Positions 12,701 to 24,854 of a DNA stretch of 64,000 nucleotides are shown here, piece by piece. The stretch comes from Enoplolaimus lenunculus (lineage: Eukaryota > Nematoda > Enoplea > Enoplida > Thoracostomopsidae). The position numbers and the translations under genes were made by a program. Where the stretch lies: assembly GCA_030248215.1 (NCBI GenBank), contig JASANG010000539.1, forward strand, positions 291,277 through 355,276. The letters are read 5' to 3'. A model generated the notes under the pieces. That model did no database searches. It saw nothing but the letters and a program-made list of their open reading frames with translations, and was not told where the DNA came from. How positions within the stretch are numbered: position 1 is the first letter of the stretch; each line of letters starts with the position of its first letter.

Positions 12701-15700
12701 TTTATCGACAGGTTTGTTATTTACTGAGGTAGGTACGTATAAGAAATGTCCTTGGCGGGTGCCAGCAAAGTGTAGTAAACTTCAAATTTTAGGTACCTTT
12801 TGCGTAAGCATATACCTAGGAGTACGATACCGTTTTTATCATATCGCATCACGCGACATTTTGTTCATTTCCCATGTTGTGAAGTTAATCTTAATGCATA
12901 TGTTGTTTTCCATATCGCGTCACGCGATATTTTGCCTATGGGAATGTAATAAAATTATAGCGTTGCGTTCGGATTCTGGCTAATGGTACCGTTTGGCCCG
13001 GCCCCGGGACGTCTCTAGAACATATCGTATAGCGACCTTAACCCAACGCTATTATTGGAGTTTAAAAATTTTGCTCGTATTTTATTTACAGGAAATTGAG
13101 GTGGTCAGTGTTGATGCATTTCAAGGCCGTGAAAAAGATGTAATTCTACTGTCTTGTGTCCGGTCGAACGAACACCAGGGAATTGGATTCCTTCACGACC
13201 CTCGGCGTTTGAACGTAGCGCTAACTAGAGCGAAGTAAATAGTAATTCTTCGGTCATTTTCTGTTTTTGCGTTTTCAATCTTGTTAGTAGCGCAAAGGTA
13301 TAACATGTTCAATCTATTACCAAACATTCATCTATATTTACGGCCTGCGCATTCTAACGGTATATAGTGTCTCATATTTGAGTCAAACCGCGTAATGAAG
13401 TATTATGCATTTTGATCGTAAATTGATAGTTGTTTATTTTGCAGAAGACAGTTCTTAATCTAAATATTTTGCATTGTTCAGGTACGGATTGATTATTGTT
13501 GGCAATCCGAAATTGCTTTCTCGCCAGCAATTGTGGAATCATCTTTTGGTATTTTTCAAAGAAAAACGCCTTCTCGTTGAAGGTGCTCTCAATAACATGA
13601 AGGAGTCAAGTGTTCAATTTAGCAAGCCACGACAGCTGGTCAATCCCGCGAATCCGGTAATTTCTTCTGTTAAAACGACGCAATTAAATAGACGTGTGCG
13701 TTTTATTAAACATTTCTTTACTGTTGCTGTGTTTTTAAAGTTTTAATTCAACCTTCATAGTATGCGCTAAAGCAACTCGGCAATAATTTATGAGTTAAAT
13801 TACGTCTGGTTTCGCAGTTTTTCAAAAATTTCTGCAAACAGAGATTTACTTAAGAAGCGTTTCTGAAACATTTTTGCTGTAGGGTGGACGGTACATGAGC
13901 AACGCAATGTTCAGCGCAAAAGAAGCCATCATACCGGGCAGTGTGTATGACCGCAGTCGACAACTTAATGGTATGTTAAATGAAAGGCATTATTTCCTTA
14001 GAAGTGTTTATTTTGTTTGAATTTATTTAGCATTTTGCAGAATAGAAGGAAAAAATTTAGTATTTGGTTATTTAAAACATATGTGCCATAAACATGTGTT
14101 TAGTTTGCCAGTGGGGATATACGAGCATTTCCATAAAATGCACAGAGGTAAAATATGAGAAGGAACTTAGCCATTACCATATTCTTTTTCATTTAGCTGG
14201 TATGTCTCGTGGAAGCGGTGGAGGTGGGCACCATCATGTTCCGGCTGCATTCCGAAATGGCATGATCCCACAAGAATATCAAGCGTTTCACGATCCAATG
14301 GGCTATATTATGTCATCGGAACGGCTACGGAACGCTCCGAATGCATTGCCTATTCCGTTGAACATGTTTATGCCACAGCCACCGCCTGTGGCCGCGTACT
14401 ATGCACAGCAGCGTCAGATGCCAGGAGGTATGGGTGATTACGTACTATACTCGCAAAGGAATTAGTGGACGTATAAAAGAGAGTGTCAATTCGAACTCGC
14501 ATTGTATGTTTCATTCACAGTGTGTATGTTACGGATGTTACGTTGTCTGGTATCTTCTACACTTTTGTAAATTATTCGCTTTTGAATATTTAGTGTTTGA
14601 TGAAGTTCTTAATAAGTTTGTGTAGGTTTAAAAGAATTTCTATATAACTCTAGGTCAAAAGGGAAAGCTGGCTCGTGGTGGTAACAAGGATCAGCTCGAC
14701 ATGATGGAAAGTCAAGCGAGTCAGGTACGTGGGACCGCTCTATATTCAGAACCCATTTTGTCAAAAGAAGCAGCCAGGAAATTTTAAATCTGTTGGAATC
14801 TGTTTTGCAATCTTCGCCGTTTTGTTTGTTTGTTTGTTAATATATTGAGTTGTAGTATATTTTTGCAGGAGTATAATATGGCATTCAGCAGTGGCTTTAG
14901 CCAGTCGCGATTTAGTCAAGGTGGTATGGGCAGCAGTGGAACTGGATATTCACAGAGCGGAATGATGGGCCCTATGACGCAAGGAGGGATGTCAATGAGT
15001 CAGCAGTTTGGAATGAGTCAGCCGGGATTGTCGCAACCTGAGCTGTCGCAGGTACGTACATAAAATAATAAACAGTGATTGTGATCAGGGTGCAACCGGA
15101 ATTCCGGTTCCGGCATTTTTCCACCTTCCGGTTCCGGTTCCGGTAAATTTTTACCGGATTTAAAAATTCCGGTGTTATAATTTGGCCGTTTTCTTAATTT
15201 TGCTAATTTTTAAGAATCTCTTTTGAAAGCCACTTGTACTCCAAATATAAGCCAATGATGGTGGATTTTACTTCAGTCGACGACGAAAATCTAAAATACA
15301 ACAAATAAAATAAATACCTATGTTCGACTAAGGTTATTTCACAAATAATAGAGCAAAAAATAAGAATAAAATGAAATTTTGGTGAAATTTATTTTTCACT
15401 TTCCGGTTCCGGTTCCGGTAAAATTTTCAAATTCCGGTTCCGGTAAATTGTAATTCCGGTTGCACCCTGATTGTGATGCTGAAGTAATTTTGCTACACTA
15501 GAAAGTATGTTTAGCGCAAGGTAAATTATGTTGAACCGGTATAGGATTTGGTTGGAAGCGAGTGCTAGAACAGGGTTGCAGATCGAGTTTGGGGGGCTTT
15601 CACCGCGTCGGAGGAGTCTCTTGTTTCTAACTTGCAGGGAAGCTCTCAAGTCTTTTGTTTACTTTAGGACGCATACACACTTGAAGAATCGTTGCGTAGC

Positions 15701-15775
15701 CAAATCGACGCAATGATGTTATCGCAGGAAACGACACCGTATCCTGCGCATGGAGGGCCTGCGAGCCAGTTTTAG
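3760..15775 (+). CDS. UPF1: UPF1 / SMG-2, ATP-dependent RNA helicase of nonsense-mediated mRNA decay
   Basis: Complete 23-exon gene: 3760-3933, 4645-4772, 5824-5913, 6239-6448, 6880-7092, 7282-7457, 7980-8075, 9093-9201, 9365-9572, 9799-9873, 10058-10218, 10426-10540, 10877-11020, 11224-11437, 11718-11835, 12512-12668, 13092-13234, 13482-13656, 13883-13970, 14197-14427, 14654-14724, 14869-15051, 15668-15775. The lengths sum to 3,387 nt (1,128 aa plus stop), close to the vertebrate protein, and every phase agrees. The start [19 protein letters not shown] matches the conserved UPF1 N-terminus. The Cys/His zinc domain (UPF2 binding) lies at about residues 95-210. Superfamily 1 helicase motifs are GPPGTGKT (about 469-476), [10 protein letters not shown] (from about 613), [24 protein letters not shown] and [10 protein letters not shown]. 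The C-terminus is rich in SQ pairs ([12 protein letters not shown]), the kind phosphorylated by SMG1. It is a cytoplasmic ATPase that scans mRNA and triggers decay of transcripts with premature stops. One intron donor (after 7457) is a weak GTTGGA. Introns 1, 7, 15 and 22 carry mobile-element remnants. Confidence 0.97.
4119..4454. mobile_element. hAT-like MITE in UPF1 intron 1 (GAGACCGAGACC family)
   Basis: The element starts CAGGAATGGGCG and ends CGCCCATCCCTG, an inverted pair, with GAGACCGAGACC-type motifs near both ends. It is flanked by near-identical 8-bp sequences, GAAATAGG on the left and GAAGTAGG on the right, which look like a target-site duplication. CAGG-type termini with 8-bp duplications are typical of the hAT superfamily. 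No transposase frame is present, so it is non-autonomous. Related copies lie at about 12063-12447 and 58713-58806. Confidence 0.75.
5435..5510. repeat. AT-rich microsatellite in UPF1 intron 2
   Basis: Imperfect TATATATG/TATA simple repeat between UPF1 exons 2 and 3. It has no coding content. Confidence 0.75.
8481..9035. mobile_element. Copy of the GAGCGAAGCTCG-terminus element in UPF1 intron 7
   Basis: Shares long similarity with 33175-34104 (opposite orientation) and 61323-62100. It begins with the GTCGAAAGGTGGATGTCCG segment, contains repeated GTTAGCTAATAGCTAATTTGC and GAGGAATCTG..TTACAAACCTCC units, and ends TTCGAACTTCGCTCAATA followed by CATAGTCCCACTACAACTGG. The left terminal inverted repeat is missing, so the copy is 5'-truncated. 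It has no coding capacity. Confidence 0.75.
10307..10415. repeat. Tandem duplication in UPF1 intron 11
   Basis: A unit of about 51 bp (beginning GCCCAGTCAGTTGATGGAGC) occurs twice in direct orientation, followed by a further partial copy of GAGCTCAATTTATACATCTG. It lies just upstream of the exon 12 acceptor and leaves the exon intact. Confidence 0.85.
12063..12447. mobile_element. Degenerate GAGACCGAGACC-family MITE in UPF1 intron 15
   Basis: Starts CCAGGAATGG followed by several GTCTCGGT motifs. The right half carries GACCGAGACCGAGG and the mirror-image ACCGAGACCGTG. It resembles the intron 1 element (4119-4454), but its right terminus is diverged and I see no clean target duplication. It ends shortly before exon 16. 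Confidence 0.6.
15086..15469. mobile_element. hAT-like MITE with CCGGTTCCGG repeats in UPF1 intron 22
   Basis: Terminal inverted repeats are exact: CAGGGTGCAACCGGAATT at the left, AATTCCGGTTGCACCCTG at the right. The element is flanked on both sides by the 8-bp direct repeat ATTGTGAT (15078-15085 and 15470-15477). Subterminal regions carry multiple TTCCGGTTCCGG units in opposite orientations. CAGGG ends plus an 8-bp duplication match the hAT superfamily. There is no internal open frame, so it is non-autonomous. A diverged relative lies at 58808-59044. Confidence 0.88.
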
Positions 15776-18207
15776 TTGTGTGCAACCATGATGCGGCTTG
15801 GTAATGTTTTTGCTGTTCACGTCGGGGCATTCCTTTAAAAAATTTTAGTTAGAATCAGTTACTGATTCAGCTTTTGATTTGGACAATGATTGTGTTCTGT
15901 TGCTTTCAAACACGTCCACATAGTTGAGCCATTTTTCTGTTCTAACTCAAGGTTCTCATCCATGAATCCCATGTTTTGAACACTAACTTTGAGATTTATG
16001 TATGTTGTTGAAATCTGCTTAAACTCTGCGTATGAGTGATATTTAAACACATTATTTTGATTCTCATTTTCAGTAGAAAATATTGTTTCCGAACGCGGTT
16101 AAAGAATATTCGTTGAATAGACAGAGTTGGTTTTGTTTTCATGTGTTTAAATTTAAATATATTAGTACGATTATTAAGTACTTTATTTATCATAATGAAT
16201 AGTTTGATTTTAGGTCAGAATATTGACGACAATGAATCAGAAAAATGGTTAACTTGTGTGTTGTCAGTCAAAAATGAGATTCACTACTCGTCTACAACCT
16301 ATCATGATAATACTAGCAACCTACTTCCATCTCGCTTTTGATAATGATTGATGATCGTCTCGACTAATATACACGTCATGCAATCGCGAAATCTGGCTAA
16401 CAAAATTGCAGAGCAAAATATACGGATACAGGTGAAGTGTTTGTGTGCGCATAACCGGCTAACAAATTGGTGAAGCTGCGAGCACACAAATAATGTTCGT
16501 TACTTGTGCGCTGGTTGTTCGTTCTCTCACGTCAAAATTGCTAAGACCACGAAGCAATGGTGGTTTGTTGATACAAGGATCTTGGTATTCTGTCGTACAG
16601 CATTCACCACAAAGTGTTTTGCGATATGTTTCTGTAAAAATGGTGAAGCGAAAAAATTTTAGATGCATGATGATTTGTCGTGACGTTATTTGGTTTCGGT
16701 ATGGAAATTATTGCTGTGAAGGTGTTTAAAGACTGTAACACGTCTTGAAATATTGGCTACCTTGAAATCTTATTCTTTGGCATCCCACTGAGATGACGGA
16801 GTTTTCCGTACCCTCCTTTCAATAATTTGGGCCTGTATGTATTTTATTTCACGTTTTCTGGATATCTTGGCCCGTTTTTCTGTTTACTTCGGTAATTGGT
16901 GGCAAATTACATACGGCATTTTATTGTGTATATTCACTGTTTTACATTGCAGTGATCAGTGCACTCATTATTTTTCTGCGTATGTTTCATGGTAAATATT
17001 TTGTTTAGGTATTATTTTGTTTCGGTATTAGAATGGTGTCAAAGTTAAAATGGGGTCAACAGGAGAAACCAAAAGAAAGTGCTTGTCCAACAAAGTTCTA
17101 CTTAAGCCGATCGCTATTGCTAATGTGCAATTTTGGCATCGGTACGAACGTTTTTTTTCAAAAACCGAAAAGTATAGTATTTTTGACACGGTTCTCTGCC
17201 GCACCAATTGTGGTATGCACAGGTTCGTGGTGTTAAGTTTTTCGTTATTCTGGTTTAAATGTTACTGATTTGCCTACCATAATGAACGCTATTCGCTCTA
17301 GTAAGTTACAAAAAAATCCATCAGGTTTTGCGCAAAGAATCGATCCTGAATGTAGTATTATCTTGTGCGTAATTTATTTTAAAGAACTTATATGCGTAAC
17401 TAAAAACTTTACATTCATTATGTCAAAAATGAAAGAAGTGGGTTAATGTTTAGCACAACTTTATTAAGAAAATACGTTTTTCGAGCTGTGGCATGATTAG
17501 CACTTTCTTTTTATAAACCAGACGTCATGTTTACTGCACATAGGATAACTATTTTCTGCAAAGATGTGTATGATGTGTTGAGTTATGAAACGCTTATTTA
17601 ACATATTTTAGAGTAAACTTGAGTTCTTGCGTTTATGACTTTGTTTCAGTGGGCGAATTTGTCGCTGTTTTCCAATTTGCGACGGCTATTATAACAACTC
17701 TTTTCGTAATTTTCCGTGAATGTTTAGGAGAACTGCAGACGAACTTTCACCAAAACGAACCACGCATCTGCTGACGGTTTGTTATACGTGGCCGTGTATT
17801 TCAGTGATCGGTAACATAAGTTATGAATGCAGCCCTTATGGTTAATCGTATCAGTTTCCCGTGCAAAAAATTTTCCCGTAGCTACGTAATGTTTTTTTGT
17901 ATGAAATTGACGTACTTCTGATAGGTTTTGAAGCCTGTTTATTCTTGAAGAAAACGGTGTAATTTATACAAAGGGGGTTAACGCAGGGCAAAAATTAGTG
18001 CTGAACCGATATGCCGATAAAATCAGTGGGTTGGTATTTTTTGGGAGCATACTGATTCACAGACGTTAATGTTCCTTAATATTCGTCATACCTCGTGACA
18101 AATTTGTTTTTAAGCTATCTTTAGTTCAGAGACGGGCTGAGGTTGTTTTCGCGCGAAGCGAAGACGGTTTTGTTCTGTCATTTGGCTACTCTAAATGCAT
18201 TTTTATG

Positions 18208-18612
18208 TACTGTAGTGGCCTGAATAAGAGGGGTGCTGATATTAATTTGGCCTCTCCAGAGGGTACCCCCCTGTCATTCGGTTACGGACTATTATTAATT
18301 TTCAACCTGCCCTCCGCCACCCTTCGTTACTGATATATTCGGTATTGCAAATATTCGTTGAATTGAATGGTTTTTCCTTTGAGCGACAATGCAAGGTTAT
18401 ATACTTTCAAAACTTAAGTACTCTTTAAAGTTAGGAACTAAACTTTACTTGGTCTTACAGTCATTTATGCCCTACAACTAAAAATAATTGTCATTTATGG
18501 ACTCTGATTAGGGTTTAGGGACTCTACACGCTCACGGACTCTAATTATGGATACGGACCCCTATTGATTTGGACTCAAAATGGGGCCCCCTCTTATTCGT
18601 CTTACTACAGTA
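18208..18612. mobile_element. TACTGTAGT-terminus MITE, copy 1
   Basis: Begins TACTGTAGTGGCCTGAATAAG and ends CTTATTCGTCTTACTACAGTA, an inverted pair. The interior (GGTTACGGACT.., TTAGGGTTTAGGGACTCT, GGGGCCCCCTCTTATT) recurs at 34105-34483, 50129-50563, 54118-54548 and 59060-59435, and in part at 31980-32130. The TA at both ends is compatible with a TA target duplication. It carries no coding sequence. Confidence 0.85.
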
Positions 18613-18730
18613 GCTTAGTCGAATTCAGATATCTAGTGTGCATGGCAGCAGATATGTTGACAATTGATCGAAACTATTACAAAATGTTATATGTGCCCTG
18701 TGGCTCAGTAATGAGAGCATATATAACATT
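18606..18730. repeat. Repeated flank shared with 59430-59550
   Basis: Directly after the MITE, TAGTCGAATTCAGATATCTA and GGCAGCAGATATGTTGACAA, with similar following sequence, occur both here and at about 59430-59550, again directly after a MITE of the same family. The two loci therefore share DNA beyond the element. They are either part of a larger repeat or a segmental duplication that included the MITE. Confidence 0.7.
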
Positions 18731-21319
18731 GAAACAAATGGTATTTAACATTAAGCAATACCAGTCAGCTGCTTGTCCTAAACAATACAAGTAACAAGCT
18801 TCGGAAGGCATAACATAATTCTCGTATAAAACTTTAGTTTGAAGTGGATTCGTTGGAGGGAATACATAAAACAAAAAAGTCTTTGCAACTGGTAGTCAAA
18901 ATGGGTGTCAAATAGCGAACGAAAAGCCAGACACTTTAAAACTACGGCGATTTTGCAATGAACTGTCTAGTGTAGGCCCCTAATTGAAGAAGGGCCACTT
19001 GCCTCAATGGTTTCTTATGGTAACGAATTGAGTTGACTATATAAATCCCTCAGAAGCAAAATATGCCAACTCTAATTTTTTAGTTTCCGACCTAGCATTC
19101 CCAATTAATGCTAATTTTTATCGCGGATTCAACGGCAAAATGTGCTAACTTCGTTTAATAGATAATCGCAATATAAACGAGTAACAGTGCGCTTACTCTA
19201 CTCGCCCACATTAAAATCTCGGCAGCGGCATATACCAACTCCAAAATAATGGAGTAAGTGAGCTAAATGCAAGGTCAGAATGTATGACTGTTTAAAAACT
19301 TCAAGATCAAAACACCCCTAGAATGGGCACGGCCCCTGGAGCCAATAATAATATTTCTTATTTTTAACAGGTTTTCCAACGGAACAAAAAGATATCGCTG
19401 CGAATTGTTTGGCCATACTACACCCAATGTTCACCCGTATTTTTTGTGGAGTCTGCCGCCTCTCCGTGCAATTAGGTTTAATCATCTGGTTCCCTTTTTT
19501 ATAGTTGCACGCCCTAGAAATGTTAAGAATTAAAGTGAAAAACGCAAATAGCTATTTACATCTCGACTTTACACCAACATTGAGATCTTCATCAAACTTT
19601 AGCGTTCGGCAATATATTTCAAAATTTAGCGGTTTCAGAGTAACTAAATTTGCACGAAAATTAAATTTACAAAACTCGACAATATGCTGTGTATGTATAG
19701 CTATTAAAATTATATTGCTAATTTTTGTGCCCTATTCTCCTATTTGATCTTGTAACAACGACTGTATGGTCTACACTGTCCAATGCAGCTCAAAGCTAAG
19801 GCCGTCCGAAATAATTTCAGAAGACAAATTTCCGAAGCACGGCCGAGCTAAAATCTTAAAAGCTGGTCCTTGAGAAGCGATAGTTTAGTTTTCTGAAACA
19901 AAAGATCAGTACGGTATTTTGAACTTGAAAAATATTTAACCGTTACACAAAAACGCAGTTGTACATTTATCCTAGAGCAAGAGGTTCCTTAATGCCGTGA
20001 AAGCATTGCGTAGTCACTGCGAATTATTCGATGTTAATCATGTTTTAGACATCTTGAACAGTCATGTCACCGTGTTTATAGTGCGTTATTCAAAAAGACG
20101 TTGGTTATTCCAAAGCAAATGAACGCCTCAGACTAGGAGGAATCACGAATGCGATGTCGGGTAACCCCGACCACCGTGGTCATCATCCTCATGCGAACAA
20201 AACACCCAATGATACAATGGCAGTTGTTATAGCGCATATCGAATCGTTTTTCGCGCATGCATTCTCACTACACACGAACGCGCTCAGATATTGATTATGT
20301 TAAATCTGTTCTATCTAACTAAAATGCATTGGCTTTGCACAAAGCAATTCCCTAATCATTTTGTTGCCATTTTTATATATCGTCACATATTCCACACTGA
20401 ATTCAATATTTCTTTTTTCAAGCCCTAAAAGAACCGCTGTTTAGTCTGTGCTTGGTATAAAAATTTGAATAAGGTCGATACGAACAATGCTGCATAGTAC
20501 AAAAAAGACGTGTTAGATCCGCATCTATGTTTGACCATAAAGACTTGGATATATTTTGCTATATTTCTCCTGAGAAAGAAGGTAAACGCGGAGGTGCCGA
20601 AATTGTCACTTGCTTTCTGCGTTATCTTTTCGAGCTGCCAAACACCTTCACCTTGTATCGTTGTTTTGCGATTCATGTTTGGTCAAAACAAGAATTGTGT
20701 GGTTACAGCGTCTCTTAAATACTCTATCCACATAATAGATCATATTCAGTGTATTCGTGTGACTTTGAACATGTGTCGTGAGTTGAATATATAATAAATT
20801 GTGTAACATTTAAGAAATATACACATCGTAGGACGGTGGGAATGTTCAGTTGAACGTAGCTCAGACACAGGCTAAGTGGAGCGCCTGCAGTATTAATACC
20901 TTCCTTTCAGTTACGAGGCGAGCTTCTGCGAAACGAGCTGTATGAGAGTATATCTCGATGACGATCATACAAATTTGCTCTAGACACTGGTTCGCTTGGT
21001 CATTGTTGGGTTTGCAAAACGTTTAGCTTGTCAGGGACGAGCTCTTAACAGAAGTTACGCTGGTTTTGAAAGGATTGAACAACTCAGATTTGCTAAGATG
21101 ACGACGTGCATTCAATATCTTTGAATGTTGAAAAACAAAGTGACAGCAGATGGCACGCTGAAATACAGCAGCTTACGTTACAGACCCCAAGGAAAACTAG
21201 ATTTATGAGCACGAGAGTAATAGTTGCACTAGTCATGGGTGATCATTTTTATTTCCAATTTCCCAGTTCGACGACATGGTCTACAACTCAACAAGAATCA
21301 GTATCGGTTCGGTAGGTAT

Positions 21320-21375
21320 CCAAATGTCGGTATATATCTGTATTTTTCCAAATGTCGGTATATATCTGTATTTTT
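21320..21375. repeat. Two-copy 28-bp tandem repeat upstream of OSTF1
   Basis: CCAAATGTCGGTATATATCT plus GTATTTTT occurs twice in direct succession, about 135 bp upstream of the OSTF1 start codon. It could lie in the promoter or 5' UTR. Confidence 0.8.
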
Positions 21376-21510
21376 CGATATCAGTTCAAATTAAAATACG
21401 CTGTAACCAAGTTTAACGTTCGGATTTTTTACCGTATATTTTTCGTTGTTGTATTTTAAGTATACTATGTAATTTATCTAAAAGATATTGCAAATTCTGC
21501 TTACGTTATA

Positions 21511-23965
21511 ATGTCTGCTCCGCCCAAGCCGAAGCCAAAACCAGGTTTGTTTCATTTTCTTTTGGTTAGCGGTTGTACGTAAAAAACGAAAACTTGAATT
21601 ACGTCGTAGGTTGATTTTAGTTAAATGGTAAGAATCCGCCGTCTGTACAAACACTTTGTAACAATAATACGGGCATTATGCTTCAATTATGTGTGCATAT
21701 ATACAGCTATTTCATTACAAAATCTATTTGTATCTTTTAAAATTATTCGCTGTTTGCTTCCTAAAATGTAGATTAATTGTTTCAAACATTGAGCATATTA
21801 AAATTTTAATTCTTTAGTGTGTTTGCCAACAAAAGTTGATCTGGAAACTTTTGAACCCGGTCTGAACTCTGGATAGCCTAAATCGTTAAACCCCGATTTG
21901 GCTGCAATTCTGATTCGTGTTGCAATCATTTTTATGTTGTGTTTTAGGTAAAATACGAGTTTTTCGTGCTCTATACAATTACACTGCTCAACAGGTACGA
22001 TTTCCATGTTATAAAATGGTGAAATAAATTCTATGCTAATCACGTGCAAGCAATGTTTAATACTTCGGTGAAGTACATTTATTTCTCCAGTATGACAGCA
22101 GTTTTTGCAAACCTGACTTGTTCTATTGAGCTTTGTATGTGGTTGCGATCTGATGTGTTTCTGCTATAATATAGATAGCCACCTAAATTATTTCATTGCA
22201 TACTTTCGCGTTGTTGACGAGTTTTGGTCAATATTTTAGCCGGACGAATTAAGTTTTGAAGAAGGCGATATTATTTACGTTCCTGATAATAACGAACAAG
22301 AAGGCTGGTGGCGCGCGACATGTCGAGGAAAGTCGGGTCTTGTTCCTTCTAATTACAGTATGTATCTGGTGTTTCAATATTATATATCAAAACGTACTTA
22401 TTGATTTATTTTTAAATTTACACTTTTTAAATTGTACACAGTGAAAAGTTCAATGCCACTTGCAATGTGCGCAAAATAATTTGTTATTTTAATATTCAAA
22501 ATATGTTAACGCGCGACGCTGTTTTAGTCTCATCTGGAGCCGAATCAATAGATTTTCCGTTACACGAAGCGTCGAAGCGTGGTAATATGGAATTCCTGTG
22601 TCAGTGTCTTTCTAATCAAGTAAGTTTAGAACATGTTTTTTAGTTTGCTGTAGTGCTCATATTGGTCATTAACTCACTGTATCACAATTGAACTGCATAC
22701 GTGGTTATCATATTCGTATTATAGAAATTCGACTGGTGTGTATTTCTACGTAGATATATGGAATCTCGCAGTAAGACCTAATATTTTTCTTGTTAGTACA
22801 GGTGTCTGTTAATGGTTTGGACAAATCTGGTTCAACTCCTTTGTACTGGGCGTCGCACTCGGGGCATACACCTGCCGTGCAAGCATTGCTCAAACAAGCA
22901 AATATCAATCTGGATGCACAGGTATCTATTTCTTATCCCAACAGAGTACATTTTGTACTTATATTTTTCCTTCAGTTGTGCCACTCACAATATGGTTGGA
23001 ATAACATTAAACTAAACAAAATTTCGTTATATACGAGTTTCATTTCGTCATTATATAAATAACAATTGATTTCCGCTGCAGCAGAAATAGAGTTTTACTG
23101 CACGTTATTAGTATTTTGAAGACAAATTATTATAGTCGAATAATAAAATTGAACAAAGAAGTAATTGAATCTCGAGTTCATACCAGGTCTTTAGAGCTAA
23201 TGCTTTACTGATACTACGTAGCTGCTGGTGTAATAGGCGTTACGGTTGTGTTTTATGGTCGTGTTTTGGTTTCAGAATAAACTAGGCGACACAGCGTTGC
23301 ATGCGGCATCCTGGAAGGGACACGCGGCAGTAGTATCATTGCTGCTTGATTCAGGTTAGCGAATACCATTTTACTGTTATTTTTTGATGGTATGAACTCT
23401 TGAGGGTGGTAGAAACTTTACTTTGTGCATCATACGTTAAGACTTGGTAAAAGCTCTTATTGGAATGCATAATGATGGTCATCTTATTTACTGTCGAGTT
23501 TGAGCGTAAGATCGTGTTTCTCTTTTTCAATGATGTGAGCAGTATTAATTGCCGTTTGGAATATTAAATTTTTAATCTTCAGGTGCTGATACATCTTTAT
23601 TTAATAACGACAACAAAACAGCGATGCAAATGTGTAAAGATCCTGACACATTGGCGCTATTGCAAAGAGCTCGTAAGTGTACCATGTTGTCTGACGTAAC
23701 GTTTTAATTTTCATGCAGTTTTTTTTGTTACGGAATTTTGCGGCTAAAATTTCAGATGTCAATAATTAATAATACAAATCTCTGCTGACATTACTTTAAT
23801 TCGATTTTTAATGTCAGCAATTAACTTGGTTAAAACAATTTTATAATTAATGCAAGTAGTAAGATAGGGTGTGGATAGACAACATAGTTAATATTTTAAA
23901 ATGTTTTAGTTCAAGAGCAACCTGTGAATCAAATTGAAGACTACTGTGGCTCAGATTCAGACTGA
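21511..23965 (+). CDS. OSTF1: Osteoclast-stimulating factor 1 homologue (SH3 and ankyrin adaptor)
   Basis: Eight exons: 21511-21544, 21948-21994, 22240-22357, 22528-22619, 22802-22921, 23276-23354, 23583-23672, 23910-23965. They total 636 nt (211 aa); the human protein has 214. The proline/lysine-rich start ([12 protein letters not shown]) is followed by an SH3 domain at about residues 12-68 with the hallmark ALYNY, GWWRA and PSNY motifs. Ankyrin repeats follow at about 75-190 ([60 protein letters not shown]). The acidic tail EDYCGSDSD parallels the family's C-terminal EDYLDDEDSD-like end. OSTF1 is a small cytosolic scaffold linking proline-rich ligands to signalling proteins; its role in invertebrates is poorly defined. 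A possible AATAAA lies at 24176-24181. Confidence 0.95.
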
Positions 23966-24423
23966 TGTAAATCTGTGATATTTTAATCTGTTGTGATGCT
24001 GAATTCATTCCGGCATATGTTTTATTCTCGATTTTATTTGTCACTTGTTTTATATTATCTTTTATCCACTTTTGTTAACGCAATTTGCTTTAGCATCGAC
24101 TTTACATAATGTTTGCTAAATCGCTACAATAGATAAACGTTTCATCTATGCTTTAGCAGGCAAGCAAGGACTAATAATAAAGTAAAGAAAGTAACGCAAA
24201 TTTGATTCGAATAGTGTATCAAGTTAAACCAGACAATGTATCTCTGGAAATATTGGTGGTTGTCTGTCTGTTCAACGCCAGGCTCTTTCAGTTGCTCATT
24301 CCATGAAATGCATTTAGCAGCTTTAAATTTCTCTCATCTCCTTAGAACACTGGCTACCGCCGCAGGAGAATTTTGAGTTTTTGCTTGGTTACCTGTCTGA
24401 AAGTAGTGTTCAGAAATAAATTT

Positions 24424-24567
24424 TGAGCCCGAGGGGGCTCTCACGTCTTGTGGTGATTTAGTACTATGTATACGTGTTACAATTGTTAAACACGGTGTGA
24501 TATATTATTTAGCGTATATATACTGCGCTAAGTTGCCTATAGACAACTCAATGTGAGAAGGGAGTAA
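24424..24567. mobile_element. Truncated copy of the TTAA-flanked MITE
   Basis: GAGCCCGAGGGGGCTCTCACG, the TGTATACGTGTT..CAATTGTTAAACACGGTG core and the end CAACTCAATGTGAGAAGG match the right part of the element at 51503-51773. The left end is absent and the terminal TTAA has been lost (GAGTAAAC). Confidence 0.75.
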
Positions 24568-24854
24568 ACCCGAGTCGTCTAACATCTGTGAGCGTTGAAA
24601 AAGCAAAAGTTCTGTGCTTTGTTGAGTTAGAAATTTTGTTGGCTTTCATGTGCAAAAATGCACTTGAACTGTTACGCAAAACTTCGTTAAAAGGCAAATC
24701 GCTAGCATCAGCAATCAGTAAAATACTTGTTTAAGGCTAGGGTTGTGCCTTATCGCACGAATCAAACAATTGCTTTTCGTTTTTCATGTTCAAGCTTCAT
24801 AAATAGTGCAAATTTAACGTTTAGTTAGACTTCAAGTTTTGCAGATCAAACATG

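Larger units (their letters stand above)
15776..21510. other. Intergenic region between UPF1 and OSTF1
   Basis: About 5.7 kb containing the UPF1 3' UTR, one clear inverted-repeat element (18208-18612) with an associated repeated flank, and a small tandem repeat at 21320-21375. Open frames are all short, without motif or exon structure. I recognise no gene here. Confidence 0.5.
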
